The translations under genes and the position numbers were made by a program. Below are positions 18,052 through 25,839 of a DNA stretch of 64,000 nt, piece by piece. This stretch comes from Alcanivoracaceae bacterium (lineage in GTDB: Bacteria > Pseudomonadota > Gammaproteobacteria > Pseudomonadales > Alcanivoracaceae), in the NCBI GenBank assembly GCA_029212745.1, contig JARGOL010000002.1, positions 85,135-149,134 of the forward strand, in the 5' to 3' direction. The first letter of the stretch is position 1, and each line of letters opens with the position of its first letter. Below the pieces are notes generated by a model, which was not told where the DNA came from, made no database searches, and worked only from the letters and a program-made list of their open reading frames with translations.

Positions 18052-18180
18052 GGGGCGCATTATGGCCCGTTGTGACGGGGCTGGAAACGCCAGCGGTGCA
18101 ATGCCCGTCAGGCGCGGTGCCAGCGGGGCGCGTGCGGGGGTCGATTGACCGGACTGCTCAGTTTCGCGGCAACTTTCACC

Positions 18181-18208
18181 TTGTCTTCGGGAGCGCGGTT
18201 GCTACAGT
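18181..18208 (+). promoter_or_regulatory. Candidate promoter of the moxR-coxE pair
   Basis: TTGTCT (18181-18186) and TACAGT (18203-18208) are separated by 16 bases; each matches the sigma-70 boxes in 4 of 6 positions. It lies 35 bases before the ATG. Confidence 0.35.
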
Positions 18209-18242
18209 AGCCGCTTGTTTGTTGATCTCGCGGAGAACACCC

Positions 18243-19085
18243 ATGCGCTTCCAGGGTACCGACCAGTACGTCGCCACTGATGACCTGAAAATGGCTGTAA
18301 ATGCGGCCATCGCCTTGAAACGGCCCCTGTTGATCAAGGGCGAGCCGGGCACCGGCAAGACCCTGCTTGCGGAGCAGATTGCCGAGTCCATCGGTGTGCC
18401 GCTGATCAGCTGGAACATCAAGTCCACCACCAAGGCGCAACAGGGCCTGTACGAGTACGATGCCGTGTCTCGTCTGCGTGACTCCCAGCTGGGGTCCGAG
18501 GGCGTCGAGGACGTGTCCAACTACATCAAGAAAGGCAAGCTGTGGGAGGCGTTTTCTGCCGACGAGCAGGTGGTGCTGCTGATTGACGAAATCGACAAGG
18601 CCGACATCGAGTTTCCCAATGACCTGCTGCAGGAACTCGATCGCATGGAGTTCTACGTCTACGAGACCCAGCAGATGGTCCAGGCGAAGCAGCGCCCCAT
18701 CGTGGTTATCACCTCGAATAACGAGAAAGAGCTGCCGGATGCCTTCCTGCGCCGCTGCTTTTTCCACTACATCGATTTCCCGGATGCGGACACGATGATG
18801 AAGATCGTCGATGTCCATTACCCGGACATCAAGAAGGACCTGGTCAAGGAAGCGATGGAAATCTTTTTCGACCTGCGCAAGGTGCCCGGGCTGAAGAAGA
18901 AGCCATCAACCTCCGAGCTGATCGACTGGCTGAAGCTGTTGCTGGCTGACGACATTCCGGACGATGTGCTGCGCAACCGTGATACCCGCAGTGCCATCCC
19001 GCCGTTGTATGGCGCGCTGATCAAGAATGAGCAGGACGTCCAGCTGCTTGAGCGACTGGCGTTCATGAACCGCCGGGAAGGGTAA
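18243..19085 (+). CDS. MoxR family AAA+ ATPase
   Basis: 280 residues with Walker A GEPGTGKT (33-40), Walker B VLLIDEIDKA (111-120), sensor 1 in VVITSNNEKELPDAFLRRC and a C-terminal helical lid. MoxR ATPases act as chaperones that load metal centres or assemble complexes and work with a VWA-domain partner, which is the next gene (9 bases on). A GGAG precedes the ATG at 18243; the longer upstream frame lacks MoxR similarity. The target of this pair is not evident from the neighbourhood. Confidence 0.92.
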   Translation: MRFQGTDQYVATDDLKMAVNAAIALKRPLLIKGEPGTGKTLLAEQIAESIGVPLISWNIKSTTKAQQGLYEYDAVSRLRDSQLGSEGVEDVSNYIKKGKLWEAFSADEQVVLLIDEIDKADIEFPNDLLQELDRMEFYVYETQQMVQAKQRPIVVITSNNEKELPDAFLRRCFFHYIDFPDADTMMKIVDVHYPDIKKDLVKEAMEIFFDLRKVPGLKKKPSTSELIDWLKLLLADDIPDDVLRNRDTRSAIPPLYGALIKNEQDVQLLERLAFMNRREG

Positions 19086-19093
19086 CACCGGGC

Positions 19094-20272
19094 ATGTTGA
19101 TCCGCTTCTTCGAAACCGTCCGTGAGCACAGGGTGCCGGCCACCCTGCGTGAACTGCTGGATCTGTATGAGGCCATGGGCCAGCACCTGGCCTATGCGTC
19201 GCTGGACGACTTCTACAACCTGTCGCGCGCCACCCTGGTCAAGGATGAGAAATACTATGACCGGTTCGATCGCGCTTTCGATGCCTACTTCAAGGGGCTG
19301 GACAGCGTTGACCCTGACTGGTTTACCAAGGCCATCCCGGAAGAATGGCTGCGCAAACAGCTGGAGAAGAACCTCAGCCCGGAGGAGTTCGAGAAACTCA
19401 AGGGCATGGGCAGCCTCGAAAAGCTGATGGAAGAGTTCCAGAAGCGACTGGCCGAGCAGCACAAGCGCCATCAGGGCGGCAACAAGATGATTGGCACCGG
19501 TGGCACGTCACCCTATGGCGGTCATGGTGAAAACCCGGAGGGCATGCGGCTGACCGGGGAAGGACGCAAGAAGCGCGCGGTGAAGGTGTGGGAGAAGCGC
19601 AACTTCCGCAACCTGGATGATTCTGTTGACCTGGGGGTACGCAACATCAAGTTGGCGTTGCGCCGCCTGCGCCGTTTTGCCCGTACCGGCCGGGCCGAGG
19701 AACTGGACCTTGATGACACCATCAAGTCCACGGCAGAGAATGCCGGCCTTCTGGATATCAAGCTTCGCCCCGAGCAGGAGAACCGGGTCAAGATACTGCT
19801 GTTTTTTGATATCGGCGGCTCCATGGACCCGTATATCAAGGTCTGCGAAGAACTGTTCTCGGCGGCTCGCTCCGAGTTCAAGCACATGGAGTATTTCTAC
19901 TTCCATAACTTCATCTATGACTACGTCTGGAAAGACAACCGTCGCCGCTGGGATGAAAAGACCTCCACCTGGGATGTGCTGCACAAGTACGGCAATGACT
20001 ACAAGGTTATTTTTGTCGGTGACGCCGCCATGTCACCGTATGAAGTCAATTCCGTGGGTGGCAGTGTCGAGCACTGGAATGAAGAGCCCGGCGCGCTATG
20101 GATGCAGCGGGTGATGCAGACCTACGACAAGGTGGCCTGGTTGAACCCGGAACCGAAGCGCACCTGGGATATGACCACGTCCACCGTGTGGATCAAGCAA
20201 CTGGTGGACAACCACATGTATGCCCTCACCCTGGAGGGCATTGAGGACGCCATTCGCTACCTTTCACGGTAG
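19094..20272 (+). CDS. VWA domain-containing CoxE-like protein
   Basis: 392 residues. The N-terminal half is helical and charged, with a basic KKRAVKVWEKRNF region. The C-terminal half is a von Willebrand A domain whose MIDAS reads DIGGSM (D239, S243), with Gly in place of the first Ser of DxSxS. Later FVGDAAMSPYE supplies further metal-site residues. CoxE-like proteins partner MoxR ATPases in assembly or metal insertion. It follows the MoxR gene by 8 bases and is probably cotranscribed. Cytosolic; client unknown. Confidence 0.9.
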   Translation: MLIRFFETVREHRVPATLRELLDLYEAMGQHLAYASLDDFYNLSRATLVKDEKYYDRFDRAFDAYFKGLDSVDPDWFTKAIPEEWLRKQLEKNLSPEEFEKLKGMGSLEKLMEEFQKRLAEQHKRHQGGNKMIGTGGTSPYGGHGENPEGMRLTGEGRKKRAVKVWEKRNFRNLDDSVDLGVRNIKLALRRLRRFARTGRAEELDLDDTIKSTAENAGLLDIKLRPEQENRVKILLFFDIGGSMDPYIKVCEELFSAARSEFKHMEYFYFHNFIYDYVWKDNRRRWDEKTSTWDVLHKYGNDYKVIFVGDAAMSPYEVNSVGGSVEHWNEEPGALWMQRVMQTYDKVAWLNPEPKRTWDMTTSTVWIKQLVDNHMYALTLEGIEDAIRYLSR

Positions 20273-20275
20273 AAC

Positions 20276-20299
20276 GCCCCGTGCGGAAGCGCACAGGGC
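20276..20299. terminator. Possible bidirectional hairpin between converging genes
   Basis: GCCCCGTGCG and CGCACAGGGC pair with one mismatch around GAAG, between the coxE-like stop and the converging TPR gene stop. No T tract on either side, so termination is only suggested by position. Confidence 0.35.
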
Positions 20300-20305
20300 A
20301 TTCGG

Positions 20306-20944
20306 TCAGCCGTTCAACTCTTCCAGCTTCCTGCGGATGTCCTGGTGGCGACCCTGGTCGGCAATGGGGCGATCAGGGCGTGGCTGTGCGGCGTCTGCAT
20401 GCCGGAAGTACTTTAGCGCCTGCTCATCACGGCCCTGTTCCTTGAGGAAGTCGGCATAGAAGAAGTTCGGGTCAATGCCGTCCGGGTTGATGGCCAGGGC
20501 TTTCTTCAGCAACTTTTCCGCCTTGTCATCATCGCCGAAGGCAATCGGCCAGCCCGGCACCTGGTAGTAAAGACTGCCCAGTGACGTGTAGGCAGAGCCC
20601 TGCAGCGCCAGATCATCGATGGCCAGCGAGCTTTCCAGCGCAGCCCTGGCCTGCTTGACCAGCGACAACGCACCCAGCCCGCCCTTGGCGCCAGCCCAGG
20701 TGCTGAGGATGATGCCGTCCCAGACCAGCGGTTCCGCCCGCTGCGGATAGCGCTTTGCCATTGCCACCGCCTGTTCGTGCAGTCGTTCGAAGGCGTCAGC
20801 CTTTTCCTTGTCCGGGGCCTGGTACTGAACCTGGGCCCAGTTTTCCTGCAGGACCAGAAGTTCGTCGTCGAATGCGTCCGCCGCGGCGAGTGGTGCCAGC
20901 GCCACGGCGACCGATAGCACAATGAGTTGCAGTAAGGTTTTCAT
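20306..20944 (-). CDS. Periplasmic TPR protein, TatT-like
   Basis: 212 residues: a signal peptide (to about residue 22, APLAAADA) followed by helical pairs with TPR character (for example KLLKKALAINPDGIDPNFFYADFLKEQGR). The arrangement resembles the TatT component of TRAP-associated systems, but no transporter gene is nearby, so the name marks similarity only. Its ATG overlaps the stop codon of the SDR gene by one base, making it the last member of the five-gene T_hemolysin operon. Role in that operon is unknown. Confidence 0.8.
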   Translation of the reverse strand: MKTLLQLIVLSVAVALAPLAAADAFDDELLVLQENWAQVQYQAPDKEKADAFERLHEQAVAMAKRYPQRAEPLVWDGIILSTWAGAKGGLGALSLVKQARAALESSLAIDDLALQGSAYTSLGSLYYQVPGWPIAFGDDDKAEKLLKKALAINPDGIDPNFFYADFLKEQGRDEQALKYFRHADAAQPRPDRPIADQGRHQDIRRKLEELNG

Positions 20945-21723
20945 CAGTGTGATTCTCCGGATATCAGGTGGGATTCCACGGTGGATGCCTGTCTGGACAA
21001 CGCCTTGTCCACCAGGAACGGGAAATTGCTGTTAAGCCAGGCAAACAGGCGTTCCGGCCAGCCGATGGGTGAGCGCGCACGGGATTTCTCCCAGGCGCTG
21101 ACAATCCGGCCCGCCACGTATTCAGCCGTGTCAGCGTGATTGCCGAGCTGCTCATTAAGCTGGATGGCTGTCTCGCTGTTCATGGCCGTTCGGGTAGTGC
21201 GCGGCGACACCGTCAGCACCTCAATGCCGTGATGGTGCAGCTCCCGGCGCAGCGCTTCGGCGTAGCCGCGCAAGCCAAATTTGCTGGCGCAATAGGCGCT
21301 GTAGCCGGGCACGCCGATATGGCCAAGCATGGAGCCGATGTATACCAGTGTGCCGTGTCCCCGGGCCTTGAAGCGCTCTCCCACTATCGCGCCCACGGTC
21401 ATGGCAGAACGCAGATTGACCGTCAGCATCTGATCCAGCGCCGCATCTGACAGGTCGGCGCTTCCCGCCAGCCTGTTCTGGCCGGCGCAGTGGATCACCG
21501 TGCTGATCTCGGGAAATCGATCCAGGATACCGTTGATATCTGCGCGCAGGTGCGAGCTTTGCAAGTCCAGGGCGACCTGGTACGCAGCGCCCGCTTTTCC
21601 CTGTACAGCGGGACGCCGACTGGTGGCGATGACCGTGTGACCGTCGTCATGAAGCCTGTTGCACAGCGCCGAGCCGATACCGCCGGAGCCACCGACAACC
21701 AGAATGGTTTCAGGCAACCGCAT
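20944..21723 (-). CDS. Short-chain dehydrogenase/reductase
   Basis: 259 residues with a Rossmann GGSGGIG motif near the N-terminus, an NAG-equivalent HCAGQN, the catalytic Ser in YIGSMLG and the Tyr-Lys pair in YCASK. The C-terminal 40 residues (WPERLFAWLNSNFPFLVDKALS) may associate with membrane, a feature of lipid-acting SDRs. It oxidises or reduces an alcohol/ketone with NAD(P)H. The ATG at complement 21721-21723 overlaps the diiron-oxidase gene by 14 bases, so it acts in the same pathway, presumably on its product. Confidence 0.9.
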   Translation of the reverse strand: MRLPETILVVGGSGGIGSALCNRLHDDGHTVIATSRRPAVQGKAGAAYQVALDLQSSHLRADINGILDRFPEISTVIHCAGQNRLAGSADLSDAALDQMLTVNLRSAMTVGAIVGERFKARGHGTLVYIGSMLGHIGVPGYSAYCASKFGLRGYAEALRRELHHHGIEVLTVSPRTTRTAMNSETAIQLNEQLGNHADTAEYVAGRIVSAWEKSRARSPIGWPERLFAWLNSNFPFLVDKALSRQASTVESHLISGESH

Positions 21724-22390
21724 GATGCTTTCCTCCTTCAGCCAGTAACGGAATGTTGTGAAGCATGTTGCCGTACAGGTGATAGACCATGTCGGCACTG
21801 TCGACGATGGCGCGCTGGTCTTCCGGGTCCGTGATCTTTTCCATCAGGGTGCGGAAGAATTCAAAGTGTTCCAGGTCCAGGGCACCATGGGAAAACAGGT
21901 AGCTGAACGCTTTCTTGGGCAAGCCAAGGGTTTTCTGTACCACCTGGCCGGTCTGGGTGGCGACGGCGATACTGGTGCCTTCGAGTACATGCACCATGCC
22001 GAAGAATGCCAGCGGGTTACCGCGCTCAATCTGGTGGTAGAGCCACGCCACCATCAGCTGAATGTTCCGGTCAGGTGTGCTGTGCATTGCGGCGTCGCGG
22101 TCTGCACCGCAGGCAGCCAGGTCATCCAGGATCCATTGCTCGTGGCCGTATTCATCATCGATGTAATGCACCAGTGCCTTGCGTATCCACTCCTGGTCCT
22201 GGCGCAAGCGGCCCCCACACGCCATCATCAACGGCACGGTGTGCTTGACGTGGTGATAGGCCTGGGTAAGAAACCAGGTGTAGCTGTCGCGGTCGAACCG
22301 GCCCTGGCGGACCGCTTCGAACACCGGTGCCTCGAGGACATGGTCCCGGCTGCTTGCTGTTTGTTGCTGCAGGCTGTCAAAAAAGCTCAT
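21710..22390 (-). CDS. Heme-oxygenase-like diiron oxidase (HDO; TenA/UndA-like fold)
   Basis: 226 residues, all helical. It carries the HDO metal-ligand pattern: E80-x-x-H83 (DEYGHE), E137 (VLEGTS) and H168-x3-D172-x2-H175 (HGALDLEH). TenA thiaminases lack this set, whereas UndA (fatty acid to 1-alkene), BesC and CADD have it. The enzyme probably uses O2 and two irons to oxidise or cleave a carboxylate or amino-acid-like substrate. Genome pipelines often call such genes TenA-family regulators. It overlaps the acyl-adenylating gene by 4 bases (ATGA) and the SDR by 14, implying a shared pathway. The substrate is inferred to be fatty-acyl-derived. Confidence 0.82.
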   Translation of the reverse strand: MSFFDSLQQQTASSRDHVLEAPVFEAVRQGRFDRDSYTWFLTQAYHHVKHTVPLMMACGGRLRQDQEWIRKALVHYIDDEYGHEQWILDDLAACGADRDAAMHSTPDRNIQLMVAWLYHQIERGNPLAFFGMVHVLEGTSIAVATQTGQVVQKTLGLPKKAFSYLFSHGALDLEHFEFFRTLMEKITDPEDQRAIVDSADMVYHLYGNMLHNIPLLAEGGKHHAVA

Positions 22391-23856
22391 TGTCTGTTCT
22401 CCTTGCGTGAAACGGTGTCGCACTGGGTTTGCGGTTTTTTTGGAAATGTTTCCGGGTTGATGTCCTGGAAATACGCCTCGATGGCGGCCCGGCGAAGGCG
22501 GCCATTGCCGGTCAGAAGACCATTGTCAGTGGCGAACGGTTGCTGCGACCGAATGGTGTCGATAATGCGGGCGTATTCCGGAAGTCGGGCGTTGCACCGG
22601 GCCACGGCTGCGCTGATCTGCTCGCTGGAGATACCGGGCATGGCATAGATAACGGCGCGCAAGCCCAGTTCTGCTTCGCCGAGCACCATGGCCTGCAGGA
22701 TCACCGGTTCGCTGAGCAGTTCGCTCTCCACCCACTCGGGGCTTATGTTGCGGCCCCAGCTGGTGATCAGCAGGTTCTTGCTGCGCCCGAGAATCTTCAG
22801 GTAGCCATCCGCGTCCAGCTGGCCGAGATCCCCGGTGTCCAGCCAGCGACTGGCCGGCTCGGGTTCACCGAGGTAACCCAGCATGATGCTGTCACCCTGA
22901 ATCAGCAGGTGGTCGTCCTCGTCGATGCGGGCGGTAATGTGTTCGAGCAATTTACCGGCATAGTCGGCGCGGCCCTCGCCCGGGGGTGTCAGGGCAACTA
23001 CGGAGGTGGCTTCCGAGAGCCCGTAGCCCTGGTGCACCGGTAAGCCGTGCTGCCATGCGCGTTCGATCACCGCGGGGGAAACACAGCCTCCGCCTACGGC
23101 GACAAACGCCAGGGAATCTGGCAGCGGGAGGCCCAGGTCGGCCGCCTTTACCAGGGCGGAGAGCAGCTCTGGCACAAGGATTACGGACTGTGGTGCAACA
23201 TCGGAAAGCGTCTTGATCAGACGAAAGATGTCCAGACGGGTGCCGTTGAAGCCAAGCTGATCGCGCGCGCAGAACCGCGTGTGCGCACCAAGCCAGAGAG
23301 GCAGGTAGACGCCGGCCACATTCTCGAGCAGGGTGGCGAGGGGAAGCACGCACAGGTGCTCGGTGATGCCTGTCGTTCCTACGCTGCTGGCGAGACTTGC
23401 CACCGTGCTGTCCAGATTGGCTTTGCTCAGGCACACCCCCTTTGGGTCTGCCGTGCTGCCGGAGGTGAAAGTGATCTTCGCCGTGCCCGCGGGTGCCGCG
23501 TGAGCCGCCTTGCCTTCGCAGCTGTTGCCGGCGCTGAGGCTGTCACCGTCGGCATCAATGAAGGCGTCGATGCCTGCCTGCCGGATAACGTTTTCGGTCT
23601 GGGTTTGGCTGAAGAAGCCGGGCAGGGGCGTATTGATCACTCCGGCGCGAAGGCAGGCCAGGTCCCACAGCGCCCAGCTGACACTGTTGTCTCCCGTTAA
23701 CGCGACACTTTTCGCGTCGGCGTGCTTGAGTTGGTCGGCGCGTTTCTCGATGGCCTGCACCAGTTGAGCGTAAGACAGGCTCGCCGATTCATCCGACAGC
23801 GCGATGCGGTCCGGTTGATGGTGAGCGTGATGACGAATCCGATCAAGCAACTGCAT
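22387..23856 (-). CDS. AMP-binding acyl-adenylating enzyme (long-chain acyl-CoA synthetase-like)
   Basis: 489 residues, ANL superfamily. The P-loop is TSGSTADPKG (131-140), and YGLSEAT and WLDTGDLG are present. It is about 60 residues shorter than FadD. The A10 motif reads LTGNGRLRR, so the lysine that catalyses adenylation in most family members appears to be Arg. This may mean altered chemistry, such as thioester formation or use of a preformed adenylate. The start is the ATG at complement 23854-23856, with GAGG upstream inside the T_hemolysin gene (14-base overlap). No transmembrane segment is visible. Confidence 0.87.
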   Translation of the reverse strand: MQLLDRIRHHAHHQPDRIALSDESASLSYAQLVQAIEKRADQLKHADAKSVALTGDNSVSWALWDLACLRAGVINTPLPGFFSQTQTENVIRQAGIDAFIDADGDSLSAGNSCEGKAAHAAPAGTAKITFTSGSTADPKGVCLSKANLDSTVASLASSVGTTGITEHLCVLPLATLLENVAGVYLPLWLGAHTRFCARDQLGFNGTRLDIFRLIKTLSDVAPQSVILVPELLSALVKAADLGLPLPDSLAFVAVGGGCVSPAVIERAWQHGLPVHQGYGLSEATSVVALTPPGEGRADYAGKLLEHITARIDEDDHLLIQGDSIMLGYLGEPEPASRWLDTGDLGQLDADGYLKILGRSKNLLITSWGRNISPEWVESELLSEPVILQAMVLGEAELGLRAVIYAMPGISSEQISAAVARCNARLPEYARIIDTIRSQQPFATDNGLLTGNGRLRRAAIEAYFQDINPETFPKKPQTQCDTVSRKENRQ

Positions 23857-24532
23857 GTGCTTCACCCTCATGCAGCTGGAGATTGAGCATTTCGTAGGTG
23901 CGCGTGGCGACCAGGGTCTGGTGGCCGCCAGCAATTTCGCCGGCCATGACCATGGGTGCTTGCTCGTAGTAGCGTCCCCAGGAGCGGCCCGCGTCCGGCA
24001 GTCGGGCCGGGTCGGCGATATCCAGGGTGACCGGGCGCATGTTGAGGGAATCGAATATATGACGGATCGCCCGTGTGCCGGTGAATGCGATCCACTGGTA
24101 TTGCCAGTGACTGAGCAATGCCGTCATGGCGACAAAAAGGAACCGGCTCATGCCACGCTTGCTGCTGGCGAGGTGGGCAATCTCGATGATGTTTTCGCGC
24201 GCCACCACCACGCTGTGGCGGGACCTGATCTCGGCCTCCACGGCGTCGTCCAGATACTGCTCGAGGAACAGCGCCTCTCCTCTCGCGTTGCGAAGCCCGA
24301 CAGCCGCAAGCGTCTCTCCGGCAGGATCAACCAGGACAAGGAAAGTGGGTACGTTGAGCTGCGGCCGGGCGCCATACGCCTTGAGGAACTGTTCCTGTAC
24401 ATAACATTCTGTACGACGGAAGTCCGGATGCCTTCGGTTCACCAGCCGGACAGCATAGGGTGTCGGGCCAAGCGTAAGACTGGCCAGAAGAGTTTCATCC
24501 GGTTCCGGGGTAGTGAGCGTGTGCGCTTGCAT
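23843..24532 (-). CDS. T_hemolysin (thermostable hemolysin-like) family protein
   Basis: 229 residues matching the thermostable hemolysin family named after Vibrio delta-VPH. Recognisable parts are the RLVNRRHPDFRRTECYVQEQFLKAYGA region, VGLRNARGEALFLEQYLD and IIEIAHLASSKRG. There is no signal peptide or membrane segment, and the pattern looks like a GNAT-type acyltransferase fold, so haemolysis may be indirect. It is the first gene of a five-gene overlapping operon with an acyl-adenylating enzyme, HDO, SDR and TPR protein. An acyl-transfer role is inference. The upstream 194 bases contain an inverted repeat at 24714-24729 but no promoter I can assign. Confidence 0.85.
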   Translation of the reverse strand: MQAHTLTTPEPDETLLASLTLGPTPYAVRLVNRRHPDFRRTECYVQEQFLKAYGARPQLNVPTFLVLVDPAGETLAAVGLRNARGEALFLEQYLDDAVEAEIRSRHSVVVARENIIEIAHLASSKRGMSRFLFVAMTALLSHWQYQWIAFTGTRAIRHIFDSLNMRPVTLDIADPARLPDAGRSWGRYYEQAPMVMAGEIAGGHQTLVATRTYEMLNLQLHEGEAHAVA

Positions 24533-24726
24533 CAGCTGACTCCGTTGAAGGTTATGGAGTCAGCCTGTGTCTGGAAAATTAGCGTTTTCTTAACTGGGCG
24601 GGAAGAGAAGTGTGAGCTGAGAAACGGTGCAAATCCACGCTTGAGCGGTAACGTGAAAGTTCCCCAAAGGGCGCCGATTTTTTTGATGATTGCGGCGAGG
24701 CTTGCTTGTTAAGACTGAATTAATAT

Positions 24727-25185
24727 TCAGCCTGAAAAAGTTCCGCCGTCACGTTGGGAAGACTGCCATATTTTTTGAGCCATGGCCATCAGTACGGCGG
24801 TGGACCAGCCCAGCAGCATGATCCCGTTGAGCGCCTGGATGCCTGCCATGAGGCGCCAGAACTTGTCGATGACCACGTCACCGAAGCCAACGGTGGTGAA
24901 GGTAATGAAAGAGAAATACACCGTTTCTTCCGCGTCGCCCAGCTGCGGGACTTCGGCCAGCCATGCATAGCCAAGCGCCCATAACAGAATTTCGCTGACG
25001 TGAAGCATGGTCAGGAAGGTGATGCCACTGGCCATGAGGACCAGAACCTGGTGAAAGTGCAGCCCCTGGTTCCTTTTCTGCGCGATGCGACCGGCGCTAT
25101 AGCGCAGCCACCAGCTGGTGCCGATGGTATGCAGTGCCATGCACAGCGTGCCCAGCAGAAGGCCGGTGAGAATTGGCATGAGCAT
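24727..25185 (-). CDS. Two-transmembrane potassium channel family protein
   Basis: 152 residues with hydrophobic helices at about 3-22, 40-65 and 110-130 around a pore loop reading FTTVGFGD, the K+ selectivity filter variant TVGFGD. It belongs to the ion_trans_2 family of small bacterial K+ channels without a ligand domain. I took the ATG at complement 25183-25185 with GGGGT upstream; a TTG nine codons earlier is also in frame. A terminator at 25211-25233 separates it from the big lipid-type operon, so it is transcribed from its own promoter or by readthrough. Confidence 0.9.
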   Translation of the reverse strand: MLMPILTGLLLGTLCMALHTIGTSWWLRYSAGRIAQKRNQGLHFHQVLVLMASGITFLTMLHVSEILLWALGYAWLAEVPQLGDAEETVYFSFITFTTVGFGDVVIDKFWRLMAGIQALNGIMLLGWSTAVLMAMAQKIWQSSQRDGGTFSG

Positions 25186-25210
25186 AGGGCTACCCCGAAA
25201 TTGCCGAAGC

Positions 25211-25233
25211 AAAAAATGTAGCAGGATGCCTGC
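25211..25233 (-). terminator. Intrinsic terminator closing the seven-gene operon
   Basis: On the minus strand GCAGG-CAT-CCTGC forms a 5-bp stem and is followed after TACA by six T residues (the AAAAAA at 25211-25216 on the plus strand). It lies about 50 bases after the last operon gene. Confidence 0.65.
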
Positions 25234-25247
25234 CGGATCGCATCTTT

Positions 25248-25290
25248 CTCAGGCTTGGCTCAGGCTTGGCTCAGGCTTGGCTCAGGCCGG
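25248..25290. repeat. 11-bp tandem repeat, nearly four copies
   Basis: Three perfect tandem copies of CTCAGGCTTGG start at 25248, 25259 and 25270; a fourth diverges after CTCAGGC at 25281. The last copy contains the stop codon of the CDP-archaeol-synthase-like gene. On that strand each unit carries an in-phase-shifted TGA. Confidence 0.9.
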
Positions 25291-25839
25291 CGATGATTTC
25301 AGTTTCGCCATGAAAAGGGCTCTCTTCACCAGCAGTGCCACCGCAGGAAATGTGAGCACATAGACCAGCGCAGTGAGGCCATCAATGCCGGGGTAGAGCA
25401 CGAAGGCCAGCGCGGCGCCGATACCCGAGTCGACCTGGTCCAGGGTGAGAAACAGCCAGCGGTGCTGGTCAGGGGTTTCGCCGGGAGCGATACCCAGCTG
25501 GCGTTTGAACCAGGAGTTGGGCAGTTCGGCCAGTACGTAGCCGGCGCCGCCACACAGTCCGGCCAGCAGCAGACTGTGACCATTGAGGGGGGATTGCCAG
25601 CCCAGGTGCGGCCAGAGCGCCTCCAGGGGAAATAGCAGAACGGCGCCGATGGCGGTCAGCACCGGAACAATGACCAGTCCGCGCCAGGTCTTGTTGCGGC
25701 CAAACAGATTTTCCGCGATCGGGCGGCACAGGGGGGCAAGCCAGTTCCTTTTTACCGCCACCATGTGCCAGACGCCACCAAAGACGATGGCAATCTGCAG
25801 ATAGAGTGCGCCCGCCACCGTGTCGACCAGTTCGCTCAC
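25282..25839 (-). CDS. CDP-archaeol synthase-like (CarS) integral membrane cytidylyltransferase
   Basis: 185 residues with about five hydrophobic helices. The motifs NKTWRGL (about 50-56), LAELPNSWFKRQLGIAPGE and LDQVDSG match the CarS/CdsA fold that transfers CMP from CTP to a phosphorylated lipid alcohol; the closest named family is CDP-archaeol synthase. Occurrence in a bacterium next to a UbiA prenyltransferase and a CDP-alcohol transferase is notable. The GTG start overlaps the stop of the CDP-alcohol transferase gene as GTGA, so the two are coupled and may act in sequence: activation of a lipid phosphate and then headgroup exchange. Last gene of the operon. Confidence 0.82.
   Translation of the reverse strand: MSELVDTVAGALYLQIAIVFGGVWHMVAVKRNWLAPLCRPIAENLFGRNKTWRGLVIVPVLTAIGAVLLFPLEALWPHLGWQSPLNGHSLLLAGLCGGAGYVLAELPNSWFKRQLGIAPGETPDQHRWLFLTLDQVDSGIGAALAFVLYPGIDGLTALVYVLTFPAVALLVKRALFMAKLKSSPA

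Noticed and set aside
21710..22390. Thiaminase II / TenA-family transcriptional regulator label
   Set aside because: The HxxxDxxH and ExxH iron ligands indicate a diiron oxidase; there is no DNA-binding domain.
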